A stretch of 59,516 nt of DNA from Actinomycetota bacterium (GCA_013695465.1 JACDAL010000053.1:1-59516); one strand, 5' to 3'; shown: positions 25,822-34,455, counted from the stretch's first letter. Notes: generated by a model not told the origin, from the sequence alone. Made by a program: numbers and translations.

Positions 25822-27296
25822 GCCACCAGCTTCTTATCGTCGAGCTTGGACCAAGTCTTGATCCAAGCGGTTCGAGCCTCAGCTGCGGCCGCCAACTCTC
25901 GTTCGAGCAGCCTACCGGCCTCCAGCGCCACCACGGGACGACGCTCCTTGGCCACCAACCGCTCGACCGTGAACTGTGCCACAACCGAGTCCTGAAGCTC
26001 TCCCAGAGCGTCCTGTACGTCGGCCGCCCGATTGGCGAACCTGACTACCCACCTGTTCTCCAACGGATCCGCCACTGCCTCGGCCGCATAGCGGGCCCGT
26101 TTGGTGAGTCTGCGCAACCGGTGGAGATCCTCGTTGGAGGGGTCCGAGCCCAATGAGGCGGCCTTTTTTCTCGCCTTCTTCCACACCTGCAGAACCAGCG
26201 GGGGCAGGGCTTCCGAGCAGAACCGGTGAGCCTCTACGGTCAGCGGCGGACGGACGCGAGCCTCGTCGAGGCGATCGAGAAGCTCAACGTAACGAGCCTC
26301 GGTGAGCGCATCGGAGAGCTGAGAAAAATCCCGGTCGCGTTGCCGAGCCAAGGCCTTGAGGATCGGGCCCAGCGCCCGCTCGAGGTCGGGCGACGAAGAT
26401 CTGAACCGCTCCGATAACACGTCCGTGTCGCGCACGGCCCCCAGCAAATCTCCCAGCCACTTCAGCTCAGCGCTCGTCCCATCCGCCCACCCTTGGTCCA
26501 GGAACGCCCCGAAGGTCCGGAGATCGCTGCGCAGCCTGCGGGTGGCGACCCGCATCTGATGCAGGGGTTCGGTCTCGCCCAAGCGGGTAGCGGGATCGTT
26601 GGTGACCAGACGCTGAAATCCGGAGTTGAGTGCGGCCTGCACTGCGAGGCCGGCGCGATCGGTGGGACGCAGGTCCAAGCGCTCGAGCTCCGACGCGGCG
26701 CCGGGAACGATGCCAACGGCGCGGGCGAGCTTAGGGGCGGGGGCGGCGGGAACTGCTCCTGCATCGCGAAAGACCTCGGCCAAGCGTTCCACACCCGCCC
26801 TGTCCAGGCCCCGCCCCTCGATCTCGATCTCAGAGAAACGCCCGGTCACCCGGTTGCCGTCGAGCACCGAGACCACGTCGTGGGAGATCTCCGCAAGCTC
26901 CTGTTCCAGCTCCCCCATCAGCAGCCACCGTTTGCGAACAGTTCGAAGCCGCGCCACCGGTGCCAGGGTCTGATGTCTCAGGTAGGCGGTGAGGAGGCTG
27001 CGAGCCTCGGCAGGCGCAGAGCGAGCGCCCCCTTCGAAGCGAAGCTCCCGGCGCTCTGTGGCATCGCTTTCCTCGATCGGCAGCTTGAGGGTCCACGCCG
27101 ACCCCTCGTCGTCTCCCGACCTCCATCGAAGCGTGATCCCACTCTGTGCCAACCGCAGTCCCTCGGTGTCGTGATAGGTCGCTCGAAGCGTGACCGGGTC
27201 CAGCTCGCGGACCTCGACGACTCCGTAGCCGTCGGATGTGAAGTCGGGGAGCTCGACCGCACCTTCAACCGCCAGCTTCACCTCGACCTCACGCAT
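25806..27296 (-). CDS. CYTH-CHAD domain protein (polyphosphate-associated)
   Basis: 496 residues. The N-terminal CYTH domain has the ExExK signature (REVEVKLAV) and basic strands (ITLRWRSGDDEGSAWTLKLP) of the triphosphate tunnel fold. The C-terminal CHAD domain has conserved His/Arg helices (LHQMRVATRRLRSDLRTFG; LHRLRRLTKRARYAAEAVADP) that bind polyphosphate. A likely inorganic polyphosphatase/triphosphatase or polyP granule protein. The ATG at 27296 overlaps the ppk end by 8 nt. It sits between ppk and the MutT1-like gene, which strongly supports the polyphosphate link. Confidence 0.9.
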   Translation of the reverse strand: MREVEVKLAVEGAVELPDFTSDGYGVVEVRELDPVTLRATYHDTEGLRLAQSGITLRWRSGDDEGSAWTLKLPIEESDATERRELRFEGGARSAPAEARSLLTAYLRHQTLAPVARLRTVRKRWLLMGELEQELAEISHDVVSVLDGNRVTGRFSEIEIEGRGLDRAGVERLAEVFRDAGAVPAAPAPKLARAVGIVPGAASELERLDLRPTDRAGLAVQAALNSGFQRLVTNDPATRLGETEPLHQMRVATRRLRSDLRTFGAFLDQGWADGTSAELKWLGDLLGAVRDTDVLSERFRSSSPDLERALGPILKALARQRDRDFSQLSDALTEARYVELLDRLDEARVRPPLTVEAHRFCSEALPPLVLQVWKKARKKAASLGSDPSNEDLHRLRRLTKRARYAAEAVADPLENRWVVRFANRAADVQDALGELQDSVVAQFTVERLVAKERRPVVALEAGRLLERELAAAAEARTAWIKTWSKLDDKKLVAWMKS

Positions 27297-29379
27297 GACG
27301 GGTCGCCCTTTGCATAAGCATTTGTTGCATATCGACGCGTTCAGCACCATCCTGAGCTTTCACCCGTGACCAGTTCCCTTCCGCGTCCAAGCTCCAAGCG
27401 TTGACGTTGTCCCTAAAACCGACATCGAACAGGAACGTCAGCTCGTCCTTGAGGGAAGGCGCATCAACCCTCACAAGCGCCTCCACGCGCCCGTCGAGAT
27501 TGCGAGGCATGAGATCGGCGCTGCCGATAAACCACTCCTCATCCCCTCCGTTGTGGAAATAGAAGATACGTGAATGCTCGAGCCAGCGACCCACGATGCT
27601 GTGGACCCGGACGTTCTCGCTCAAACCTTCGATACCGGGGCGCAAGCAGCAGATGCCCCGCACCAGGAGGTCGATCTCGACCCCTGCCTGCGAAGCGTCG
27701 TAGAGAGCGTTGATCACGCGCTCATCCACGAGACTGTTTACCTTCATTGCAAGGTGCCGTCGCGGTTCTGCGCTGGACGCCGAGCTCTCTCTTGCAATCA
27801 GAGAGATGATCCGCTCGCGCATGTCTTCCGGTGCCACGATCAAGTGCCGATACTCGGGCCGGCGCGAGTATCCGGTGAGGTAGTTGAAGAGCTCGCCGAC
27901 CTCTGCGCACAACTCGTCATCGGCCGTCAACAGGCCAAGGTCTTCATAAGAACGTGCGGTCTTGTGGTTGTAGTTCCCGGTCCCTATGTGTGCGTAACGA
28001 TGGAGCTTGCCCTTCTCTTGTCGAACAATCAACAACAATTTGGCATGCGTCTTCAGTCCCACGAGCCCGTAAACGACATGACAACCCGCCTTCTCCAGTG
28101 CGCGCGCCCAGCCGATGTTGGCACGCTCGTCGAAACGGGCCTTGATCTCGACGAGAACGACGACTTGCTTACCCGCTTCTGCTGCGTCGACGAGCTTGTC
28201 GACCACCGGGCTGTCCCCTGAGGTGCGGTAGAGGGTCTGCTTGATCGCCAGTACGTTGGGATCAGAAGAGGCCTGTTCGATGAGCCGTTCGACGCTGGTC
28301 GCGAAGGAGTGGTAGGGGTGTTGCACGAGCACATCTCTTGCGCGCAGCGCCCCAAACATGTCGACGGGTGCTTCGTCGACGGCCATTAGATCGCGATGGG
28401 TTGCGGGAGAGATCGGATCAGCCTTCAGATCGGGCCGTTCTATATCGTAGAGGCCCATCAATCCCCCGAGATCGAGGGGGCCGGGCAGACGATGGACATC
28501 GAGGGGCTCGACCTCTAACTCTTTTCTGAGCACTTCGAGCACATGCGGCGACATGTCGGTTTCGATCTCGAGACGGACGGCGGGACTGAACCGACGCCTG
28601 ACGAGCTCCTCCTCGAGAGCCTGCAGGAGATCCTCGGCACCATCGTCGTTGATCTCGAGGTCCGCATTGCGGGTTACTCGAAAGGCATGATGTTCGACGA
28701 TGTCCATGCCCGGAAAGAGCCGGTCCAGGTGTGCCGCAATCACATCCTCCAGGGGCACCAGACAGCCGCTCTCGGCTGCGGTGACCAAACGCGGGAGCAC
28801 GGGCGGGACCTTGACGCGGGCGAAGTGGAGTTGATCGCTACTCCGGTCGCGCACCCGAACGGCCAGGTTCAAGGAAAGGTTCGAGATGTAGGGGAACGGG
28901 TGTCCCGGATCCACCGCCAGCGGGGTCAGTACGGGAAAGATCTGGCGGGAGAACATCTCGGTGAGACCCCTCCGCGCCTCCGGGTCCAGCTCCTTCCAGC
29001 GTTCGATCCTGATGCCTTCATCTCCCAAACGGGGGAGCACGTCCCGGCAAAAGATCTCGGCATGGTGCGCCACCAGCGGGGCCAGTCGCTGCGCCAAGGC
29101 CCGCAGCTGCTCACGCGGCGTCTGTCCCTCGGACGAGCGAACCACGAGGCCCGCCGCCAGCTGCCGTTTCAAGCCGGCGATGCGGACCATGTAGAACTCA
29201 TCCAGGATCGAGGCGAAGATCGCCAGGAACTTGGTTCGTTCCAGGAGAGGAGAGCCCTCGTCCTCGGCGCGCGCCAGCACCCTGGCGGCGTAGTCGACCC
29301 ACGACAGCTCACGATTTATCAGCCGCTCGTGGACCTCACGCCTGGGGAGGGGAGGGGCCGTTTCAGCCGCTGAGGTCAT
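27289..29379 (-). CDS. ppk: Polyphosphate kinase 1
   Basis: 696 residues, typical length. N-domain: LINRELSWVDYAARVLARAED and FLAIFASILDEFYMVRIAGLK. Catalytic phospholipase-D-like domains: YAHIGTGNYNHKTARSYEDLGLLT with the phosphorylated His, and EWFIGSADLMPRNLDGRVEALV. It makes polyphosphate reversibly from ATP. The ATG at 29379 is chosen; the frame extends 10 codons to a TTG with no better ribosome binding site. It heads the operon ppk - CYTH-CHAD - MutT1-like. No PhoU or Pst genes are nearby. Confidence 0.96.
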   Translation of the reverse strand: MTSAAETAPPLPRREVHERLINRELSWVDYAARVLARAEDEGSPLLERTKFLAIFASILDEFYMVRIAGLKRQLAAGLVVRSSEGQTPREQLRALAQRLAPLVAHHAEIFCRDVLPRLGDEGIRIERWKELDPEARRGLTEMFSRQIFPVLTPLAVDPGHPFPYISNLSLNLAVRVRDRSSDQLHFARVKVPPVLPRLVTAAESGCLVPLEDVIAAHLDRLFPGMDIVEHHAFRVTRNADLEINDDGAEDLLQALEEELVRRRFSPAVRLEIETDMSPHVLEVLRKELEVEPLDVHRLPGPLDLGGLMGLYDIERPDLKADPISPATHRDLMAVDEAPVDMFGALRARDVLVQHPYHSFATSVERLIEQASSDPNVLAIKQTLYRTSGDSPVVDKLVDAAEAGKQVVVLVEIKARFDERANIGWARALEKAGCHVVYGLVGLKTHAKLLLIVRQEKGKLHRYAHIGTGNYNHKTARSYEDLGLLTADDELCAEVGELFNYLTGYSRRPEYRHLIVAPEDMRERIISLIARESSASSAEPRRHLAMKVNSLVDERVINALYDASQAGVEIDLLVRGICCLRPGIEGLSENVRVHSIVGRWLEHSRIFYFHNGGDEEWFIGSADLMPRNLDGRVEALVRVDAPSLKDELTFLFDVGFRDNVNAWSLDAEGNWSRVKAQDGAERVDMQQMLMQRATRHA

Positions 29380-29454
29380 CGCGCCACGGTAGTACCAAAA
29401 TGTGAACAACGCGCAAATTCAACGCGAATCCGCCAATCTACCTGCGCCTATGGG

Positions 29455-30810
29455 TCAGAAGCCGCCCCGAGCGATCGATGCGAACTTCGTGTACTGGTTC
29501 ATGAACGCAAGCCGCACCGTCCCAGTGGGCCCGTTCCGCTGCTTGGCGACGATGAGCTCTGCCTCACCCCGGTGATCGGTATCCTGATTGTAGACCTCGT
29601 CGCGATAGATGAACATGACCAAGTCCGAGTCCTGCTCGATGCTTCCCGACTCACGCAGATCCCCCAGCAGAGGGCGCTTGTCGGTGCGAGTTTCAACCCC
29701 GCGGTTAAGCTGTGACGCACATACGACCGGGACCTCGAGCTCACGAGCCAGGATCTTCAGCGAGCGCGAGATCTCAGACACCTCTTGGGCGCGGGTCTCG
29801 GACCTCCGAGGAGATTGCATCAGCTGAAGGTAGTCGACAACCACCAGACCGAGTCCGAACTTCGCCTTGAGTCGGCGGCATTTGGCCCGCATCTCCATCA
29901 GAGTGATGTTGGCCGAATCGTCGATGAATATAGGTGCTTCGGCCAGCCGGCCGAGTGCGCTGGAGAGCCGCGACCAGTCCTGTTCTTGCAGGGAGCCTCG
30001 CCGAATCCGCTGAGAGTCCACACGCGCCTCCGAGGAGAGGAATCTCTGCACGAGCTCGTGGCGAGACATCTCGAGCGAGAACATCACGATCGTCTGGCGC
30101 TGATGAAGCGCGGCATGGAGAGATATGTCTGCGATCAACGCCGATTTCCCCATCGAGGGCCGCGCCGCGATGATCACGAGGTTCGAGGGCTGGAAACCGG
30201 CCGTCATGTCGTCTAAGTCCGAGAAGCCTGAGGCGAGGCCGGTAACGCTCTCGCCGCGTTCGTAAAGGGCCTCGATCATCTCCATGTTCTCGTGGAGGAG
30301 CGGCCGGATCGGTTGAATATCGTCGCGCAGACGCCGGTTGCCGACCTCGTAGACAAGCTCCTCGGCGGCATCGAGGCCTTCGGCGACGTCCTCCGGAATC
30401 GAGAAACCGATTTCCTGAACCTTGTTGCCGGCATCGATCAGTCGACGCAAGAGCGCATGCTCCTCGACGATGCGAGCGTAGTGGCCGGCAGAGGAAGCGG
30501 TGGGATAGGCCTCGAGCAGGCCGTGGATATAGGGCTTGCCCCCGATCGTCTCGAGCGTGCCCCGGCGAGTCAGCTCCTCTGCGCAGGTGATGGCATCCGC
30601 AGCCTCGCCGCGACCGTAAAGCGACAGGATTGCCTCGTAGATTTCGGTGTGGCTGGGTTTGTAGAAGTCCCCCGGCTGGACGACCTCGACGACGTTGGCA
30701 ATAGCCTCCTTCGATTCGAGCATGGCTCCCAGCACCGACAGCTCGGCGTCGAGATTGTGCGGCGGGATGCGACTATGCCCCACCGGTTGAAGCGAAGCGC
30801 GTTGCGCCAC
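29455..30810 (-). CDS. dnaB: Replicative DNA helicase DnaB
   Basis: 451 residues. N-terminal domain: PPHNLDAELSVLGAMLESKEAI. RecA-like domain: Walker A ARPSMGKSAL, then MFSLEMSR, VVDYLQLM and KQRNGPTGTVRLAF. Hexameric helicase of the replication fork. No intein interrupts it, although inteins are frequent in actinobacterial dnaB. The GTG at 30810 has GAGGGGA upstream. It ends the rpsF-ssb-rpsR-rplI-dnaB cluster but is separated from rplI by 300 bp, so it probably has its own promoter. Confidence 0.97.
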   Translation of the reverse strand: MAQRASLQPVGHSRIPPHNLDAELSVLGAMLESKEAIANVVEVVQPGDFYKPSHTEIYEAILSLYGRGEAADAITCAEELTRRGTLETIGGKPYIHGLLEAYPTASSAGHYARIVEEHALLRRLIDAGNKVQEIGFSIPEDVAEGLDAAEELVYEVGNRRLRDDIQPIRPLLHENMEMIEALYERGESVTGLASGFSDLDDMTAGFQPSNLVIIAARPSMGKSALIADISLHAALHQRQTIVMFSLEMSRHELVQRFLSSEARVDSQRIRRGSLQEQDWSRLSSALGRLAEAPIFIDDSANITLMEMRAKCRRLKAKFGLGLVVVDYLQLMQSPRRSETRAQEVSEISRSLKILARELEVPVVCASQLNRGVETRTDKRPLLGDLRESGSIEQDSDLVMFIYRDEVYNQDTDHRGEAELIVAKQRNGPTGTVRLAFMNQYTKFASIARGGF

Positions 30811-30960
30811 TGTGTTCCCCTCGCTTAGCTCAAATTACGTCTCTGTAATTCCAGCACGCGGGTACGACAGCCGGGCGACAAGTGCCGGCTGGCCGGCTCC
30901 CCCTGAAGTCCTTCCGCGTCCCGCGCGCTGGCTAAGAGAGAGACGCTACGCGTCCGGCGC

Positions 30961-30997
30961 TGTGGGTTACAAGAAGGATGTGGACGGCGTGGATAAC
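30961..30997 (+). promoter_or_regulatory. DnaA-box-like 9-mers upstream of dnaB
   Basis: Within the gene-free 30811-31110, TGTGGACGG (30979-30987) and CGTGGATAA (30988-30996) are directly adjacent, and TGTGGGTTA lies exactly two 9-bp steps earlier (30961-30969). Read on the other strand they are CCGTCCACA, TTATCCACG and TAACCCACA, compared with the actinobacterial DnaA box YYVTCCACA and the E. coli box TTATCCACA. They could mediate DnaA control of dnaB; chance in GC-rich DNA is not excluded. A GCCGGC-TG-GCCGGC hairpin also lies in this stretch near 30890. Confidence 0.35.
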
Positions 30998-31110
30998 GAC
31001 CTTAGCCGCCGGTCACGGGGGGTAGGGGCGGTCGATAACGCTGTGGGCTTCGCGCGCAGTGGTGGTGAATTGTCTATGTGGCTATCTGACGACCAGTCGG
31101 GAGGGAGTCG

Positions 31111-31566
31111 CTATACCTCCTCGTGCGCGATGACCTCGACGTTCACGAGCGCGTTGACTTCCTCGTGGAGATGTACTTCGACCGCGTGGGTGCCGAGCAG
31201 CCGGATGGGGTCGTCGAGACGTACGCTGTGGCGATCGATGGCCTCGCCGAGCTGCTCCTCGACCGCCCTGGCCACATCCGAACTGGTGACCGATCCGAAC
31301 AGACGGCCCCCCTCGCCCGCGCGCGCCGAGATATATACTGGCTGCGCTCCGAGAGTGGACACGCGCGCTACGGCCTGCTGCTTGCGCCTGCGTTCGGCTT
31401 CTTCGCGCGAGCGCCTCATCTGCTCCGCCTGACGCAGCGAGCCCTTCGTCGTCGGAAGCGCAAGTCCTTTGGGTACAAGGTAGTTGCGCGCGTAGCCGTC
31501 GGCGACGATGACCACGTCTCCCCGCTGCCCTAACTTGTCGACGTCGGTTGCAAGAATCACCTTCAC
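31111..31566 (-). CDS. rplI: 50S ribosomal protein L9
   Basis: 151 residues, usual length. The N-terminal domain is MKVILATDVDKLGQRGDVVIVADGYARNYLVPKGLA. The long connecting helix is LRQAEQMRRSREEAERRRKQQAV. The C-terminal domain ends in VEVIAHEEV. GTG start with GGGAGC upstream. It lies 10 nt after rpsR in the same operon. Confidence 0.97.
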   Translation of the reverse strand: MKVILATDVDKLGQRGDVVIVADGYARNYLVPKGLALPTTKGSLRQAEQMRRSREEAERRRKQQAVARVSTLGAQPVYISARAGEGGRLFGSVTSSDVARAVEEQLGEAIDRHSVRLDDPIRLLGTHAVEVHLHEEVNALVNVEVIAHEEV

Positions 31567-31576
31567 GATCGCTCCC

Positions 31577-31846
31577 TTAACGAGACGTGTACGGCAGCAG
31601 TGCTACTTCGCGAGCATTCTTGACGGCGGTTGCCACGCGGCGCTGATGCTGGGTGCAGTTGCCGGTCACCCTGCGCGCCCGGATCTTCCCGCGCTCGCTC
31701 ATGAACTTTCGAAGCATTGCAATGTCCTTGTAGTCGATGCGCTTTGATTTGTCGGCACAGAACTGACAAAACTTCCGCTTCCCCTTGCGGGGAGGCTTGC
31801 CCGGTGCCGTCCGCGTCGAGCGCCGGTCGCGACGATCTCGAGCCAT
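31577..31846 (-). CDS. rpsR: 30S ribosomal protein S18 (zinc-binding, C+ type)
   Basis: 89 residues. The core is [52 protein letters not shown]. Cysteines in KFCQFCADK and GNCTQ form the zinc-binding (C+) arrangement, matching the zinc-type L33 in this window; actinobacteria often also carry C- copies for zinc starvation. The ATG at 31846 is used; a TTG directly precedes it. The upstream ssb-rpsR spacer is unusually long (199 bp) and structured. Confidence 0.96.
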   Translation of the reverse strand: MARDRRDRRSTRTAPGKPPRKGKRKFCQFCADKSKRIDYKDIAMLRKFMSERGKIRARRVTGNCTQHQRRVATAVKNAREVALLPYTSR

Positions 31847-31918
31847 CAAAAATGCTCCTGCGCGGAAGTAGCGTCAGCATCCAGGGCGGCACTGCGCGGC
31901 AGATTGAATCCCAATTCC

Positions 31919-31974
31919 GACCTCGGCGGAGCCGTGGGCAAGGCGCGAGGAGTCGAGCGTACCCGGAGGGTACG
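31919..31974 (-). other. Structured spacer between ssb and rpsR
   Basis: CGTACCC-GGA-GGGTACG (31958-31974) is a perfect 7-bp hairpin with a 3-nt loop. Next to it, CCTCGGC...GCGCGAGG (31921-31950) forms a second, imperfect stem. In the ssb-rpsR mRNA these could act as an attenuator, an RNA-processing site or an S6:S18-type leader. No open frame fits well in 31847-32045. Confidence 0.35.
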
Positions 31975-32045
31975 TGAGCGACGAGTAACGCCGCCATCGT
32001 CGATGCAGGGACGTTCTGGTGCGACGGGACTTACGTAAAGGTGCA

Positions 32046-32525
32046 TCAAAACCCTCCTTCGTCTGCGGGGACGCCCGAAGGCACCGGTGCCGGCTGGGGC
32101 GCGGGGCCCGAAGCGGAAGCGGGGGCCGAGGCCCAGTCCCCTCCACCCGAGGACCCGGACGAGCGCTGCGACTTCTCTATCGTCGCGCTCGCCCACCTCA
32201 GCGAGGGACCCACTTCATCCACCTGGACTTCGAACACCGACCTGCGATTACCATCGGGGTCGTCCCAGGAGCGCTGCTGGAGGCGGCCCACGACAACTAC
32301 TCTGGTCCCTTTGCGGAAGGACTGGGCGACGTTCTCGGCCATGTCTCGCCAGCAGTTACACCTGAAGAACCCGTCGAGCTTGTCTTCCCACTGACCATCG
32401 TTGTTCTTGTAGCGCCGGTTAACGGCGACGGTGAAGTTGGCGACGGCTGCTCCCGAAGGAGTGAAACGAAGCTCGGGGTCGTCGGTGATGTTGCCTACTA
32501 GCGTCACCGTGTTGTCGGATGCCAT
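32046..32525 (-). CDS. ssb: Single-stranded DNA-binding protein
   Basis: 159 residues. OB fold: NTVTLVGNITDDPELRFTPSGAAVANFTVAVNRRYKN, FFRCNCWRDMAENVAQSFRKGTRVVVVGRLQQRSW. The Gly/Ser/Pro/Ala-rich linker ends in VPADEGGF. The terminal Phe and an acidic pair are kept, but the usual DDxIPF/DEPPF tip that recruits partner proteins is altered to DEGGF. AAAGGAAA precedes the ATG. It lies between rpsF and rpsR. Confidence 0.96.
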   Translation of the reverse strand: MASDNTVTLVGNITDDPELRFTPSGAAVANFTVAVNRRYKNNDGQWEDKLDGFFRCNCWRDMAENVAQSFRKGTRVVVVGRLQQRSWDDPDGNRRSVFEVQVDEVGPSLRWASATIEKSQRSSGSSGGGDWASAPASASGPAPQPAPVPSGVPADEGGF

Positions 32526-32603
32526 GTTGTTTCCTTTCTCTGGGCCCCTGATCTGATCTTGTGATTCGAACTATCGATCGAACAACTGTATTGAGGCGAG
32601 CTT

Positions 32604-32888
32604 CTACTCGGGCCGGAAAATCTTGCCGCGGATGTACTCGTCCGAGACGTGCAGGGTCTGGTTGAGCTTCTCGACGATCTCTTCGGCGGCCTGGAAGTTC
32701 GTGACGAAGTAATAGCCCTCGTTCTTGTGATCAATCTCATAAGCGAACCTGCGGACGCCCCAACGCTCGACGCCGGTCACTTGGCCGCCCCCGTCGGTAA
32801 TGACCGCGGTGAAACGGCTCACGGCCTTCTGGATGTCCCCCTCTTCGAGGCGGGAATCGACGATCACCATCGCTTCATAGCTACGCAT
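32604..32888 (-). CDS. rpsF: 30S ribosomal protein S6
   Basis: 94 residues. MRSYEAMVIVDSRLEEGDIQKAVSRF, then VERWGVRRFAYEIDHKNEGYYFVTNFQA and LNQTLHVSDEYIRGKIFRPE. AGGAGGAA lies just upstream of the ATG. First ribosomal gene of rpsF-ssb-rpsR-rplI; S6 and S18 bind together on the 30S platform. Confidence 0.97.
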   Translation of the reverse strand: MRSYEAMVIVDSRLEEGDIQKAVSRFTAVITDGGGQVTGVERWGVRRFAYEIDHKNEGYYFVTNFQAAEEIVEKLNQTLHVSDEYIRGKIFRPE

Positions 32889-33120
32889 GCTCTCATTCCT
32901 CCTGTGGACTCGGGGGGCGAACCTCGCCGAGGCCCCGTCTTGCTGCCGCCCGGCATGATGCCGATGGGCTGCGGGGCAGGGGATACACGACGGCTGCGCC
33001 GTCGAGGCTATTTATGCTATCACCTCCGTTCGAGCTGCTCCTCGTTCCTTCCGTCGCGATCGCCGAGCCGATCGCTGGTGCGGATCTGTTCCCGATACTC
33101 GAGCACACGCCTACGACATC

Positions 33121-33144
33121 AAAGTGTGGCGCGCGCCACACTTT
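33121..33144. promoter_or_regulatory. Perfect 24-bp palindrome
   Basis: AAAGTGTGGCGC followed immediately by its exact reverse complement. It lies in the gene-free 32889-33234 between the GT87 gene and rpsF (both minus strand), about 230 bp upstream of rpsF. As RNA it makes a 10-bp stem with a GCGC loop and an A/U base, so it could end the GT87 transcript, though no U-run follows. As DNA it is a symmetric protein-binding site. The same stretch also carries repeat locus b. Confidence 0.5.
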
Positions 33145-33188
33145 CACAAGATCGAGCATCGGGCGGCGCCAAACCGCACCACCGGCTC

Positions 33189-33223
33189 TGGACAGAGGCG
33201 AACCGTGGACACTTTGCCTCTGC
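33189..33223 (+). repeat. Dispersed intergenic repeat, locus b (single copy)
   Basis: The core GGCGAACCGTGGACACT (33197-33213) differs from AGCGAACCGTGGACATT at 2 of 17 positions. It is flanked by GGACAGA and TTTGCCTCTGCC. Only one clear unit is present. It abuts the GT87 stop codon side and lies 45 bp from the 24-bp palindrome. Confidence 0.7.
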
Positions 33224-33234
33224 CGGGGCGATTG

Positions 33235-34455
33235 TCAGACCCGGCGGGCAGGCGCGGGAGAGTACGGCGTTCGAGGCGCGGACGGGGCCCTCATGAAGAC
33301 TATGAAGAGGCAGGCGAGAAGGACCGTTCGCCCCCACACTCCCGCCACCAACACGGTCTTCGCCGCGGTCCAGGTGACCTGGTCGCCGGTCAAGCTGAAG
33401 TCGTAGAACCAGCGGAAGATGCCCACGTACACGGCGAGATCGGCAAGAGCGTAGGCGAGCCACCACCCCGGGCTCACCCGTAAGAGCACGAAAAAGGGCA
33501 GGATCCACAACGCGTATTGAGGAGAGTGCACCTTGCTCCACAACAGAAATGCCACGACCATCGCCGCCGAGACCTGCAGAAAAGGGTAGAGCGAAGCGCC
33601 TTCAGAGGTTCGACGCATCCAGCCGAGCGCCAAGGCGGCCCCCCACGAGATCACGCTCAGCCCCGAGCTCACCAGGTTGAGCGCCTCCGCATCGCCTGCC
33701 AGGCTCGAGAAGCCCCAGCTATAGAAGGCGTTGAAGTCGGCGGTGCGACGGCTGTGGAAGGCATAGGTGGCCCACCATCCGTCAAAGTTCGCCACGATGA
33801 AGGGGAGGTTGAGTGCCCCGAAGACTGCCGCCCCGACCGCTACGACAAGCCCCGCACCGCGCCGGTCCCCCTTGCTCCAGCGCTCCAGCGCGAGCGGCGC
33901 GAGCAGGAGCGCGGGAAAGAGTTTGGATGCGGCCCCCAGCCCCAGCGCGGCGGCGGCGCCCAAGGGGCGATCGCGGGACCACAACCACACTCCTGCGCAG
34001 AGGGCCGTCGCTGCGAGCAAGTCCCAGTTGTGGAAAGAGTAGAGAACCAGCGCCGGAGCCAGCGCCCACAGCAACGCTCTGCGACCGGCGAGGTCGTGCA
34101 ACAGCCACGCCGAGAGCAGGGCGAACGGGGCCAACGCCGCGGCGCTGATCGTCAGATAGGCGCCGAAGTCCGAGACCACCCTGGAGGTGAGCCACATGAA
34201 CACCCCGGTCACGACCGGGTATTCGATGGCGCCTCCCACCAGACCTTCGGCCGCCAGATCCCCGTGTATGTAGACGAACGCATCTCCGGAAAGTCCGCGC
34301 GCCTCATAGAGCGCCTGGATGTCGTTGTAGCAGAGGCGCCCGTACTGGCTGCCGTCCCACGACAACCGGGTGCACTGGCTCTTCAATGCATAGGCGGCCA
34401 GAAGCGACAGGGCACAGGCCGCCAGCACCAGGGCAAGCTCGCGCTTCCGCTTCAT
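33235..34455 (-). CDS. GT87-type polyprenyl-phosphate-mannose-dependent mannosyltransferase (DUF2029)
   Basis: 406 residues with about ten membrane helices. The first extracytoplasmic loop has CYNDIQALYEARGLSGDAFVYIH and GGAIEYPVVTGVFMWL, where acidic residues act as catalytic base in GT-C enzymes. Later helices carry LGAASKLFPALLLAPLALERW, WGFSSLAGDAEALN and LLWSKVHSPQYALWILPF. Its place between ponA and rpsF matches mycobacterial Rv0051. Probably adds mannose to an envelope glycan or lipid from a polyprenyl-phosphate donor; acceptor unknown. Confidence 0.88.
   Translation of the reverse strand: MKRKRELALVLAACALSLLAAYALKSQCTRLSWDGSQYGRLCYNDIQALYEARGLSGDAFVYIHGDLAAEGLVGGAIEYPVVTGVFMWLTSRVVSDFGAYLTISAAALAPFALLSAWLLHDLAGRRALLWALAPALVLYSFHNWDLLAATALCAGVWLWSRDRPLGAAAALGLGAASKLFPALLLAPLALERWSKGDRRGAGLVVAVGAAVFGALNLPFIVANFDGWWATYAFHSRRTADFNAFYSWGFSSLAGDAEALNLVSSGLSVISWGAALALGWMRRTSEGASLYPFLQVSAAMVVAFLLWSKVHSPQYALWILPFFVLLRVSPGWWLAYALADLAVYVGIFRWFYDFSLTGDQVTWTAAKTVLVAGVWGRTVLLACLFIVFMRAPSAPRTPYSPAPARRV

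Noticed and set aside
29455-30810. Intein in dnaB
   Set aside because: The reading frame is a normal 451-residue DnaB with uninterrupted motifs.
30811-31110. Replication origin
   Set aside because: The DnaA-like sites are few and dnaA/dnaN are absent; the rsmG-parA-parB cluster places oriC beyond the right edge.
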